From Phytohabitans houttuyneae (GTDB lineage: Bacteria; Actinomycetota; Actinomycetes; Mycobacteriales; Micromonosporaceae), in assembly GCF_011764425.1 (NCBI RefSeq), contig NZ_BLPF01000002.1, forward strand, positions 1,550,997-1,614,996: DNA of 64,000 nucleotides, in the 5' to 3' direction. A model generated the notes under the pieces. It worked only from the letters and a program-made list of their open reading frames with translations, was not told where the DNA came from and did not search any database. This document shows, one piece after another, positions 8,725 through 17,360 of the stretch (its first letter is position 1; the number at the start of each line of letters is the position of its first letter). Position numbers and translations under genes: made by a program.

Positions 8725-9239
8725 ACCCAAACGCACTAATCTGCCGAGTTCGGTGCTCTTGTCTGTGACGCAGAGCCGTCGAGTTGCGCTGTGGCTAACT
8801 CGCAAGGCTGGGATAGCGTCAATCTACGCCCGACATGGAGATCTCGGAGCGCGACAGTTACAAGCAGTGCGTAGTGCGCAGGCCTCGGACCTATTTCCTG
8901 GTGCCATCATGGCTCCGGTATTCCTATCACTCGATCTCGTGCTGAAATCATCAGACAGAATGCGGAAATTCGTTTCCGAAGCCATTACCGCCACAGTCGG
9001 CCGCCAGCCTGGTCGGCGTCCGGGCGGCTCTGGTCTTGGCGAGGGGTCAATACGCCCGAATGCTCCGCCCAACATTGGGTTCACGGTTAACTAGGGGATG
9101 ACGTTGGGAGAGGGCGCGTCCGAACCAAAGCCACGGCGGTTCGGGGATCGCTGTTGTCACGTCCGTTCGTTACAGCCTGACCCGCACCAAACGCGTCGAC
9201 GGCGACCTGGATGGTAGTGTCTCGGCCGCGCAGCGCAAT
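8725..9239. other. Non-coding stretch of lower GC content
   Basis: No reading frame here has both a credible start and a family resemblance. The stretch 8750-9100 is visibly less GC-rich than neighbouring genes, with several AT clusters. It could be decayed foreign DNA or a regulatory interval. GTCACGTCCGT occurs at about 9156 and again near 9315. Confidence 0.4.
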
Positions 9240-9351
9240 CACCGTGGCGGTCATGGCCGACCGCCACGGTGATGTACCGGATAAACGTGTCGGAGTCGCG
9301 CACGGCTGGTTGACGTCACGTCCGTGAGCCGAACGATGATGTACCGGATAA
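9240..9351. repeat. Perfect hairpin followed by a 15-bp direct repeat
   Basis: CACCGTGGCGGTC (9240-9252) and its exact complement (9259-9271) flank ATGGCC. Immediately after, TGATGTACCGGATAA occurs at 9270-9284 and again at 9337-9351, start points 67 nt apart. GTCACGTCCGT is also duplicated around these copies (about 9156 and 9315). The block lies just past the stop of the minus-strand gene at 9399, so the hairpin could terminate that operon. The direct repeats need another explanation, such as a recombinase or regulator site. Confidence 0.6.
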
Positions 9352-9398
9352 CGGTTCACTATCCGATCGTATAGGTTTGACCGCTTCCTGCGCGCCGG

Positions 9399-9806
9399 TC
9401 AGAACAGCGATGCGATCGCCAAGATCGTTCCCGCGTTCTCGGCTACCTTCGCCGCAACTCTTGCCTCGAACCGCCACCCCTGCAGCGGAACGAGGCGGGT
9501 GACCCTGCCAGCGAGCTGAAGACTGGGGTCGAAGTAGTGGTGCCAGTTCACCGTACGGTCGCTGTCACCGAACGCGGTCCCGTTGACACCGCATGAGTGC
9601 TGCTCCGTTGCGGCGATGTATTCGTCCTCCGGACCTACAGCGATGATGACCGCGGTGCCGATGTACCCGCCGAACCAGGTGAAGGACGCAGTTCGGGTAC
9701 AGGCGGCGATCATATTGTTGTCGTACAGATCGGCGGACGTCCACATGTGGTGATTGGCACCCAGATCCTTGTGGATCAGACCGCCGGTGCTCGCGATGAT
9801 TCCCAT
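9399..9806 (-). CDS. Protein of unknown function, 135 residues
   Basis: The start at ATG 9806 is set by GGAGGGG 4 nt upstream. It begins MGIIASTGGLIHKDLGANHH and contains MWTSADLYDNNMIAACTRTA, GGYIGTAVIIAVGPEDEY and a C-terminal hydrophobic helix (VAENAGTILAIASLF). There is no signal peptide. The mixture of beta-like segments with a hydrophobic tail gives no confident family. It is the last of three closely spaced minus-strand genes (10735 to 9399) that probably form one operon. Confidence 0.65.
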   Translation of the reverse strand: MGIIASTGGLIHKDLGANHHMWTSADLYDNNMIAACTRTASFTWFGGYIGTAVIIAVGPEDEYIAATEQHSCGVNGTAFGDSDRTVNWHHYFDPSLQLAGRVTRLVPLQGWRFEARVAAKVAENAGTILAIASLF

Positions 9807-9822
9807 CACCCCTCCTGGCTTA

Positions 9823-10229
9823 TTACTGACGGGTGGACTCGGGCATGTCACTAGGAGCGCCGTCGGCAAACAGCCCTCGGATTATTGCGTCGGGCAGGAA
9901 GGCGACACTTTCCCGGTCGAAGCCATGGGACAAGGCCAGCTCCCGTGGATCGAGGACCCGCTGCAGCCGGCCACCCTCCATCTGGAACACCCCGGATTCC
10001 GACTCGACGATGGCCCCCTCCTGCAGGCTCGGGGAGGTAGTGTGGAAGGCAACGATGGGCCCAAGGGGATGCCTTCCATCTCGTCGTTGTCGACGATCAA
10101 CAGACTCGAGGGTGACAGCCCTCGTTCCTGCATCGTCCACGCGTCGGGCACCCAGCGACGCTTCCCGTTCTCCACGACGTACACCTCGTGGCTTAATCGG
10201 TCAGTAATAAGGGTTCCGTTAGTGGACAT
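9823..10229 (-). CDS. Protein with two 45-residue repeats (one-base frameshift)
   Basis: From ATG 10229: MSTNGTLITDRLSHEVYVVE, NGKRRWVPDAWTMQERGLSP, then LIVDNDEMEGIPLGP. One base is missing near 10045 (CCCCTTGGGCCC), and the other frame continues IVAFHTTSPSLQEGAIVESE, GVFQMEGGRLQRVLDPRELA and LSHGFDRESVAFLPDAIIRG to a stop at 9823. The two halves repeat the same pattern: a strand, [E/G]-G-x-[K/L]-[R/Q]-[R]-[W/V]-[V/L]-[P/D], a helix, then a short strand ending in xGxxxG. This resembles small beta-repeat units found beside secreted hydrolases. Function is unknown. It lies between, and is probably co-transcribed with, two other small genes. Confidence 0.65.
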
Positions 10230-10255
10230 TCAATTGGCTCCTCTCTTGATACTTA

Positions 10256-10735
10256 TTAAGCGGGCAACGGCTTGCGGAACAGGGGTGCCACCAGGCCGAG
10301 GGCTGTTGTCGCCAGCACCACCGCTGCAGCAGCGACTGCAGCGGAGTACCAGGCGAGCTCACTAAAGGGCGAGTCCGGTAGGGCGAAGGCCCAGGTCGCG
10401 AAGGCGATCGTGCTGAAGGTCATCTCGACCAGCGGCCAGCTGTTCGGCTTCAGCGGGGGGCTCCCGTCGCTCGCCCGCACACGCGCCGCATAAAGCAACC
10501 AGACGACGACGGGAGAAGCGACGAGCATGACCCAGAACGCCACCCACCGGAGTGCGCTCGGAGGGGAATCGGCCGAGATCGCGGCGACGATGGCCGTATA
10601 CATCACAATGACCTCGGTGGGGATGTACGTGACGATCCTGTCGATCGCCGAGGTCACTGAGTTCATACCGACTGGCTGCGAGCCGGCTCCCACGCGGCGG
10701 CCATAAGCCACTTTCGACATCGACATTGCGCTCAT
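10256..10735 (-). CDS. Four-helix membrane protein of unknown function
   Basis: 159 residues from ATG 10735, with AGGGAG at good spacing. An N-terminal segment VTSAIDRIVTYIPTEVIVMY precedes four hydrophobic stretches (VIVMYTAIVAAISA; WVAFWVMLVASPVVVWLLYA; STIAFATWAFAL; SAAVAAAAVVLATTALGLVA). It is the first gene of the three-gene minus-strand cluster and is divergent from the AfsR-type regulator at 10907. I do not recognise the family. Confidence 0.75.
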   Translation of the reverse strand: MSAMSMSKVAYGRRVGAGSQPVGMNSVTSAIDRIVTYIPTEVIVMYTAIVAAISADSPPSALRWVAFWVMLVASPVVVWLLYAARVRASDGSPPLKPNSWPLVEMTFSTIAFATWAFALPDSPFSELAWYSAAVAAAAVVLATTALGLVAPLFRKPLPA

Positions 10736-10906
10736 GCTTTCTCCCTTTCTGTTCTCCGGCATCGTTCCTGGAGGTGCCACTGTGTTTGCCAAGCTTGAGC
10801 GGCGCATGGCGCATGAACCTTTCGGGCATCTTGAATCCGCAGCCCGGACCCGCTAGGACGGACTTGTACGGCGCAGCTGACTCGTGGTTGCCGGAAGGCG
10901 GTCGTG

Positions 10907-13876
10907 ATGCCAGTGGAGTTCTGCGTGCTCGGCGGCGTTCAGGCGCACCTCGACGGCCACCCCATCGATCTGGGCCACGCCCGGCAGTGGTGTGTGCTGT
11001 CCGCGTTGCTGGTCGACGCCAACCATCCGGTGTCGGTCGACCATCTGATCGAGCGGGCGTGGGGCAGCCACACGCCACAGCGGGTGCGCTCCGCCTTGTA
11101 CACCTACGTGTCCCGGCTTCGCCAGGCGTTGACCGCCGTTCCTGATGTCGATATCACTAGGGCGCCTGCGGGCGGCTACGTCCTTCGCATCGAGCCCCTC
11201 GTCGTTGACCTGCACCGGTTCCAGTACCTGACCAGGCGGGCTCGCACGGCCAACGACACCGATGCCCTTGAGCTCTTGGAACAGGCGCTGGATCTGTGGC
11301 AGGGCGAAGCGTTCGCCAGCCTCGACACCCCATGGCTGACCACGGTTCGCGGCGCCTTTGAGCGGCAGCGGATGGCCGCCGAACTGGACCGTAACGACCT
11401 TGCCCTCCGTTGCGGACTCCACGATCGACTCTTACCGGACCTGTCTGCCGCAGCCGCCGCCCATCCACTCGATGAACGGCTTGCCGGTCAGTTGATGCTC
11501 GCCTTCTACCACTGTGGCCGCCAAGCCGACGCCCTCGCCCAATATGAACAGACGCGGCGACTGCTAGCCGAGGAACTTGGTGCCGATCCCAGCCTCGCGC
11601 TACGCCGCGTCCACCAAAAGATCCTCACTAACGACCGGACCGTCGACGCAACCGTGGCCATCACGAGCGGCACCGGCAGCGCAACGGCGGCGCGGGGGCG
11701 CGACGTCGCCCGTTCGGGCACGGCGGCACCCGCCGACCGCCGCCCGGGTCGCCGCATTCCGGCGCAGTTACCAGCGGATGTGCGCGCCTTCACCGGGCGG
11801 GACCAGGAACTGTCCCAACTCGACGATGTACTTGAGGCTGTCAGAGCGAGCGGCGCTGCCCATGGCGGCGCGGCGCCGGCGGTGCTGATCTCGACGGTGT
11901 CCGGCACGGCCGGGGTTGGCAAGACCAGCCTGGCGGTGCACTGGGCACACCGGGCACGAGACGCCTTCCCTGACGGGCAATTGTTTGTCAACCTACGCGG
12001 CTATGACTCCCAAGCGCCGCTGTCACCGTCCCGCGCGCTGGCCGGGTTCCTGGACGCGCTAGGGATCGCGGGCGCAGACATTCCGTCAGACGTTGACGAC
12101 CGCGCGGCGCTCTACCGCACCGCGCTGGCCGGACGGCGGATGCTGGTGATGCTGGACAACGCGGGAAGTGTCGAGCAGATCCGGCCGCTGTTACCGGGTA
12201 CGCCGACCTGCCTAGTGCTCGTAACGAGCCGGGACTCGCTGGCCGGCCTGGTTGCCCTGCACGGTGCCCAGCGGCTGGACCTCGACCTGCTACCGCCGGA
12301 CAAGGCCGTAGAGCTGCTGCGACAGCTGATCGGAGCACGGGCCGATGCCGAACCGGCCGCCGTCGGTGTTCTGGCTCGCCAATGTGCACGGCTGCCCTTG
12401 GCGCTTAGGGTGGCGGCCGAGCTCGCCGCCAGTCGCCCTGCTACCACCCTCGCCACGCTCGTCGCCGAGCTAACCGATCTGCGACAACGGCTGGACCTAC
12501 TCGACGGCGGCGGCGACCCACGGGCCGCAGTGCGTGTGGTGTTCTCCTGGTCGTACCGACACCTATCTGCGGACACCGCGCAGGCCTTTCGATCATTGGG
12601 CCTTCACCCAGGCGTCGACGTCGACAGCGCCGCTGTTGCGGCGCTAACCGGCAGCAGCGTCCAACGGGCACAGCGGCTCCTGGTCGCCCTGGACCGGGCC
12701 CATCTGAAGGAATCCGTCGGCAACGGCCGGCACAGCATGCACGACCTGCTGGGCGCCTACGCCGCCGAACGCGCCGCCGCCGACGACTCGGCCGCCGATC
12801 GACGAACAGCCCTCACCCGGCTGTTCGACCACTACCTGGCTACCGCCATGGCCGCAATGGACATCTTGCAGCCCAGCCGCGAAAACTACGTCGCTCACCT
12901 CTCCCGTCCGGCGGGCCGGACACCACTACCGCTGCGTGGCCCGGTCGAGGCCCGCTCCTGGCTGGACCAGGAACGCGCCAACCTGGTCGCTGCCTGTACC
13001 TACACGGCTCGCCACGGATGGGAGCAACACACCGTCGCAATCGCCGCCACCCTGTGGGATTATCTGAGGCCTGCTGGGCACTACACCGACGCGGTCACCA
13101 TCTACACCGATGCCCGCAACGCGGCCCGCCACAGCGGCGACGCCGAAGGGGAGGCGTTCGCGCTAACGGTAATCGGCTACGTTCACCGACAACGAGCCGA
13201 GTGGAGCCAATCAATCGACTGCTTCCGGCAGGCACTGTCTCTGTCGCACCGTCTCCACGACACAAACGGCGAAGCCATCGCGATCATCGGCATCGGCATC
13301 GCCCTCATGCTGAAAGGCGAGTTCGCACCAGCAGCCAGCCATCTGAAACAAGCCTTGACCATCTTCACGGGGACCAGCGACTACGCAGGCCAGGTCGAAA
13401 CGCTTTCCTACCTCGGCAGTCTCTACGCACGGCAAGGACGGTTGCAACAGAGCCACGAGCACCTCCTAGCTGCTCTCACTATCTGCCGACGGACGGGAGA
13501 TCAAGTTGCCGAAGCATTCGTCCTACACGCCCTCGGAATGCTCTTCAATCGGCAAGGAGCGCTCGAACAAGCCACCGGCCATCTCCAACAATCCCTAACC
13601 CTGTTCAAACAGACCGGGCACGCCACCGGCGAAGTCATGGCCCTCACCGGCCTCGGCCTCGCCCATATCTTGTGCGGACGGCTGGACCAAGCCGACACCT
13701 GTCTCAACCACGCGTTGACTACGTGCAGGCAAATGGGCTACCGCTCCGAGGAGCTACGGGTCCTGCACTACCTCGAGATCCTCTCCTCTCCAGCCGTACA
13801 GTCACCCGACGCCGATACGATCTTGTCGTATCCGTGGTCGCTATCCGCAAACACGATCCCGGAGCAAGGCACCTGA
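10907..13876 (+). CDS. AfsR/SARP-family regulator with NB-ARC and TPR domains
   Basis: 989 residues. ATG 10907 is preferred over GTG 10904 because GGAAGG is 8 nt upstream of it. The order is an OmpR-type DNA-binding domain (residues 1-95, VEFCVLGGVQAHLDGHPIDL), a bacterial transcriptional activation domain (to about 250), an NB-ARC ATPase (Walker A GTAGVGKTSLAVHW near 335-348; RRMLVMLDNAGSVEQIRPLL), and a C-terminal TPR array of at least five units (about 690-960; for example ALTVIGYVHRQRAEWSQSID). Proteins of this type activate secondary-metabolite or developmental genes after oligomerisation. No biosynthetic cluster is adjacent, so its target is unknown. Confidence 0.9.
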   Translation: MPVEFCVLGGVQAHLDGHPIDLGHARQWCVLSALLVDANHPVSVDHLIERAWGSHTPQRVRSALYTYVSRLRQALTAVPDVDITRAPAGGYVLRIEPLVVDLHRFQYLTRRARTANDTDALELLEQALDLWQGEAFASLDTPWLTTVRGAFERQRMAAELDRNDLALRCGLHDRLLPDLSAAAAAHPLDERLAGQLMLAFYHCGRQADALAQYEQTRRLLAEELGADPSLALRRVHQKILTNDRTVDATVAITSGTGSATAARGRDVARSGTAAPADRRPGRRIPAQLPADVRAFTGRDQELSQLDDVLEAVRASGAAHGGAAPAVLISTVSGTAGVGKTSLAVHWAHRARDAFPDGQLFVNLRGYDSQAPLSPSRALAGFLDALGIAGADIPSDVDDRAALYRTALAGRRMLVMLDNAGSVEQIRPLLPGTPTCLVLVTSRDSLAGLVALHGAQRLDLDLLPPDKAVELLRQLIGARADAEPAAVGVLARQCARLPLALRVAAELAASRPATTLATLVAELTDLRQRLDLLDGGGDPRAAVRVVFSWSYRHLSADTAQAFRSLGLHPGVDVDSAAVAALTGSSVQRAQRLLVALDRAHLKESVGNGRHSMHDLLGAYAAERAAADDSAADRRTALTRLFDHYLATAMAAMDILQPSRENYVAHLSRPAGRTPLPLRGPVEARSWLDQERANLVAACTYTARHGWEQHTVAIAATLWDYLRPAGHYTDAVTIYTDARNAARHSGDAEGEAFALTVIGYVHRQRAEWSQSIDCFRQALSLSHRLHDTNGEAIAIIGIGIALMLKGEFAPAASHLKQALTIFTGTSDYAGQVETLSYLGSLYARQGRLQQSHEHLLAALTICRRTGDQVAEAFVLHALGMLFNRQGALEQATGHLQQSLTLFKQTGHATGEVMALTGLGLAHILCGRLDQADTCLNHALTTCRQMGYRSEELRVLHYLEILSSPAVQSPDADTILSYPWSLSANTIPEQGT

Positions 13877-14444
13877 GGCGGCCGGGATCACATCCACTGG
13901 CCCTCGGTATCCAATTCATCCCGAATGTCGACGCAGCCAAACTATCGGGGCAAACTGACGAGTACCGCGTTGACGCACCGCTTTTGTCGTTAGGCCGCTG
14001 CACAAGCGCAACACCGACACCCTACGTCGGAAGCGGCTCGCTCCAAGATCGGCTTACTCTTCTGCCGCCGGTCGCGCGCGGCTTCGGTGGCGCGCTGATG
14101 GCGAGCGTATCTTGATCTTGGAGTCCGGATCTGCCGCGATCCGGTGCGTCAGTGCCGCTCCAGTCGGTGACGGAACGTAGGCGCCACACGCTGGTTGGCC
14201 CTGACAGTGCCCCCACGGAGTCGCAACGGATCGTTACTGGGATCCGCCCTGTTCGCCAGCAAGCCCAGTCGGCAGAGCCGTCACTCGTTCGGTGCGCAGG
14301 GAGACAGAGTTCAGTGGCATACGGACAGACTTCGTTGGCAACGGACAGCGGACCACCTCAGCCTCGGCCGGCAATCACTTCGGCGTCGGGAACTCAGGGG
14401 TCCGACAAAGCGCAGACACCCTCACCGACCCCCAGGTTCCGGGC
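13877..14444. other. Intergenic stretch, convergent gene ends
   Basis: Between the AfsR-type stop and the VirB4 stop I see no credible gene. The interval contains the inverted-repeat element at 14041-14123 and a small hairpin CGGAT/ATCCG at 14126-14143, which may serve as terminators for the convergent genes. Confidence 0.45.
14041..14123. repeat. 83-bp segment bounded by 10-bp inverted repeats
   Basis: CTCCAAGATC at 14041-14050 is the exact inverse complement of GATCTTGGAG at 14114-14123. No coding frame is contained. The size and ends are MITE-like, but target-site duplications are not evident. It could also be a long stem-loop RNA structure. Confidence 0.4.
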
Positions 14445-16229
14445 CTACCCCTCCGGCATGTCCGCGAATTCCAGGCCGGTGACGCAGAGGCGGTGCTCGG
14501 CGGGGGAGGCGACGGCGTGGAAGCTGACCCGCTGGGTGCCGGACAGCAGCAGCCCTTCGCCACGCTCTGCCCGCAGCAGGGTGTGGGCCTCGCCGGCGGT
14601 CAGGGCGAACGCGTCGGTGACCTCGTCGATGGCCTGCGGTGCTTGGCGGAGCAGGATCTGGGTAGCGGCGTTAGCGACGACAACCTGACCCAGCCGGGAG
14701 CTGAGCAGGTCACCAACATCCTGGGTGATCACACTGAGCCCGGTGTTGCGTTTGCGGGCGCTCTTGGCCAGCCGGGACAGGAACGTGGCGCCGTCACTGT
14801 CGCGCAGCAACGTCCACGCCTCGTCGACACACACCAGCCGGCGCGGCGGATTTGTCGACCCGGCGGCCGGCACGTCGACGTCTCGCCAGATCGCGTCCAA
14901 CGCCAGCAGCATGCCTGGCGGGCGTAGCTCGTCGGGCAGCTGCCGGGTCGACCAGACCACCAGTTGCCCGTCCGGCACAGTGGTGGTGGGGCCGTCGAAC
15001 AGGTCTTTGAACGAGCCGGTCGTCCACGGCGTGAGCCGGGCGGCCAGCATCTGGGCCGCCTCGGTGTGCTGCCGCGCCAGTTGGTCGGCGACGTCGCGCA
15101 GCAGGGGTGCCTGCCGTCGCCACGTCGCCGGGTCGTTGCTGATGCCCGCCTCGTGGTAGGCGCCGGTGATTGCCTTGTCCAGCGCGGCGCGTTCGGCTGG
15201 TGGCGGCTGCTGGCCCAGCAGCACAGCGGTCAGGGTATGCAGGAACAGGGCCCGGTAGGTCAGCGCCTGCGGGCGGTGGTCGCCGGGCGGGATATCGAGC
15301 GGGTTGAGGCGGACGCCGTCCGCGCCGAGGGCGATGCTGACGCCGCCGACCGCCTCGGCCAGCCGCCGGTATTCGTTGTCCGGGTCGACCACCGCGACGT
15401 GCACGCCGTCGGCCAGCGACCGCAGGATCTCGAGTTTGACGAAGTAGGACTTGCCCGCCCCGGACCGGGCCAGCACGACGCTGTTGGCGTTGTGTTGACT
15501 CCACCGGTCCCACCAGACGATGCCGTTGGAGTCGGGGTTGAGCCCGTACAGCGTTCCACCGGCCGGTGGGCTCTGCCCGGGCAGCGTTGCCGGCAGGTCA
15601 GCCGAGGCCAGCGGGAACGCGGTGGCCAGGGCGTCGGTGTCCATCACCCGTCGCATTCCCAACCCGTCGGCGGCCAGCGGCAGGGTGGACAGCCAGCCCT
15701 GCAGCTGCCGCCAGGTGGCCGGCTGGGTGTCCAGCAGCACCGACGCGGCGGTGGCCCGCACGTGCGCGACCTGCTCTAGCAGGTCATCCACGGTGGCGGC
15801 GTGTACGCACAGGTACAGCCCGACCCGGAACAGCCGGGACTGGCCGCGGGCGACCCGGTCGGCCAGATCGGCGGCGTCGTCGGCGGCCGCGTCGGTGACC
15901 GGGTCACCGAGCCGGCCATGTTCGGCGTCGGTGCGCCGGTTGGACTCCAATCGGGCCCGCTGGCGCCGCAACCGGGCCGCCGCCACCGGCGCCGGAACCG
16001 GGTCGATGTAGACGACCACGTCGAGCCGGCCCGGCCAGGACAGCAGCGGGTCCAGCCAGGCCGCGCCGACTTGCGCCGGGTAGCCGGTGACGATGAGGGC
16101 GGCGGCGTAGCCGTCACCGACTTTGACGTGCCGCGCGGTCACCTCGACCGACGCCGGGCCGACCGTCGAGGCGAGCCCCGCCGGGCCTGTGCTGGTGTCC
16201 CGTTTGCGGGGCAGCAGGGGCAGTATCAT
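14445..16229 (-). CDS. VirB4/TraC-like type IV secretion ATPase
   Basis: 594 residues from ATG 16229 with a GGAG site upstream. The N-terminal half is the CagE/TrbE/VirB4 region (YAAALIVTGYPAQVGAAWLD, VDVVVYIDPVP-like strand). It is followed by an ATPase domain with Walker A VLARSGAGKSYFVK (about residues 255-268), PDNEYRRLAEAVGG, Walker B RRLVCVDEAW and the motif VITQDVGDLL. VirB4 ATPases energise pilus assembly and DNA transfer at the inner membrane. The ATG overlaps the PrgI stop (ATGA). No VirD4 coupling protein or relaxase lies downstream in this window, so the locus is partial. Confidence 0.9.
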   Translation of the reverse strand: MILPLLPRKRDTSTGPAGLASTVGPASVEVTARHVKVGDGYAAALIVTGYPAQVGAAWLDPLLSWPGRLDVVVYIDPVPAPVAAARLRRQRARLESNRRTDAEHGRLGDPVTDAAADDAADLADRVARGQSRLFRVGLYLCVHAATVDDLLEQVAHVRATAASVLLDTQPATWRQLQGWLSTLPLAADGLGMRRVMDTDALATAFPLASADLPATLPGQSPPAGGTLYGLNPDSNGIVWWDRWSQHNANSVVLARSGAGKSYFVKLEILRSLADGVHVAVVDPDNEYRRLAEAVGGVSIALGADGVRLNPLDIPPGDHRPQALTYRALFLHTLTAVLLGQQPPPAERAALDKAITGAYHEAGISNDPATWRRQAPLLRDVADQLARQHTEAAQMLAARLTPWTTGSFKDLFDGPTTTVPDGQLVVWSTRQLPDELRPPGMLLALDAIWRDVDVPAAGSTNPPRRLVCVDEAWTLLRDSDGATFLSRLAKSARKRNTGLSVITQDVGDLLSSRLGQVVVANAATQILLRQAPQAIDEVTDAFALTAGEAHTLLRAERGEGLLLSGTQRVSFHAVASPAEHRLCVTGLEFADMPEG

Positions 16230-17167
16230 GGGAGCTCTCCGGGTCCGGTGATGGCCTCGTCGGGGCGCGCCCGCGGCCAGGTGACGTCGGTGGGGATGTA
16301 GGGGTCGACCGCGCAGGTCAGCACCGCCGCGGCACGGCCGCCGTCCAGCACCCTCGTCTGCGCGCCGAGGGCGGCCAGCGCGGTGGCGGTGTGCTCGGCG
16401 CGGCGTAGCACCTCGGTGCCGCCGCCGTGGTCGCGGTCGGCGGTGACCGCGATGGTGACCGTCCGGCACAGCGGATCGGTCCGGGCCGCCAACTCGTCCA
16501 GGAAGGCCGCGTAGTCCAAAGCCGCTTCGGCCAAGGCCGGGATAGGCATCGACTGGGCGGTCTCGGCGATCCGTTGGGCGTGGCTTGCCAGGTCCACCCG
16601 TTGGGTGGAAATGACGATCTGCACCGGAGCGGTCAGGCTGTTGAGCCAGCGCCCGTACCCGCCGATCAGCGCGTGCTGCTCGGCGCTGGTGCGCAACCCG
16701 ATATTGACGGTGCTGCAGGCCACCAACGCCACCGCCCGGGCGCCGACCTCGATGACCCCGGCTTGGCTGATCGCCTGCGCCGGCAGCCGTAACGCCGCCA
16801 CCCGCACGGGCGGTGTGGCCGGCGGCGCCCACCCCGGGACCGGCTGCCCACTACCGGCCGACGCGGGGACCAGCCGCTTCGGGCCGTGAATGTGCCGCAG
16901 CGCCGACAGCAGCCACATCTGCATCGCCAGCCCGTCACGCCGGCCCAGCGCCAGGACCGCCGTCGCCCCGGCTAGCGGAATGACGACCGCGACCAGCAGC
17001 GGCGCCGGCAGCAGATGGCCGACGGCTTGGTAGAGTCCGTAGCCGGCCGCGGCCGCGACGGCGAGAATGGCCATCTGCGGGGCCGTCAACCCGTAGATCA
17101 CCTTGTCCGGGGTGTCGACGTCAGCGGGGATCCGGGCCTGCGGCGGGTCCTCGTTTTCAGACCGCAT
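16226..17167 (-). CDS. PrgI-family type IV secretion membrane protein
   Basis: 313 residues from ATG 17167. The N-terminus (IPADVDTPDKVIYGLTAPQM) and two membrane helices (AILAVAAAAGYGLYQAVG; APLLVAVVIPLAGATAVLAL) match the PrgI family, which takes the place of VirB3 beside VirB4 in Gram-positive conjugation systems. A soluble domain of about 200 residues follows (VNIGLRTSAEQHALIGGYGR, PVQIVISTQRVDLASHAQRI). It partly resembles the N-terminal domain of VirB4-type ATPases, as in the SCO6880-like family. Its stop overlaps the VirB4 start, and its start overlaps the stop of the 67-residue gene upstream. Confidence 0.85.
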   Translation of the reverse strand: MRSENEDPPQARIPADVDTPDKVIYGLTAPQMAILAVAAAAGYGLYQAVGHLLPAPLLVAVVIPLAGATAVLALGRRDGLAMQMWLLSALRHIHGPKRLVPASAGSGQPVPGWAPPATPPVRVAALRLPAQAISQAGVIEVGARAVALVACSTVNIGLRTSAEQHALIGGYGRWLNSLTAPVQIVISTQRVDLASHAQRIAETAQSMPIPALAEAALDYAAFLDELAARTDPLCRTVTIAVTADRDHGGGTEVLRRAEHTATALAALGAQTRVLDGGRAAAVLTCAVDPYIPTDVTWPRARPDEAITGPGELP

Positions 17168-17360
17168 CGCAGCCTCCGTGGATGCGCCGGCGGGCCTTGA
17201 GCGCGCGGGTGTAAAGGTCGACGCCGTCGGCGAGCTCGTCGACCGTGTACGGGTAGATGGGGCGGCCGGTCGGCCAGGCGAACCCGACGACCGCCTGCGC
17301 ACCCTGATGGCGGACCGTCATCGCGTCCGGCGAACACGCCGTGAGCCGGTCGCTGATCAT
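17157..17360 (-). CDS. 67-residue T4SS-locus protein sharing a tail motif with its neighbour
   Basis: From ATG 17360 (overlapping the upstream stop as ATGA): MISDRLTACSPDAMTVRHQG, then VGFAWPTGRPIYPYTVDELA and DGVDLYTRALKARRRIHGGC. The motif G-[FV]-A-[WY]-P-[ST]-G-R...PYT..[QE]L..GVDLYT also closes the TrbL-like protein just upstream. The small gene may be a duplicated and detached copy of that tail. It is predicted cytoplasmic. The overlaps on both sides place it firmly in the transfer operon. Confidence 0.75.
   Translation of the reverse strand: MISDRLTACSPDAMTVRHQGAQAVVGFAWPTGRPIYPYTVDELADGVDLYTRALKARRRIHGGCDAV

Noticed and set aside
12926-14115. Plus-strand frame continuing past the AfsR-type gene to 14115
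   Set aside because: It is an off-frame shadow of the regulator's TPR region and has no start signal of its own.
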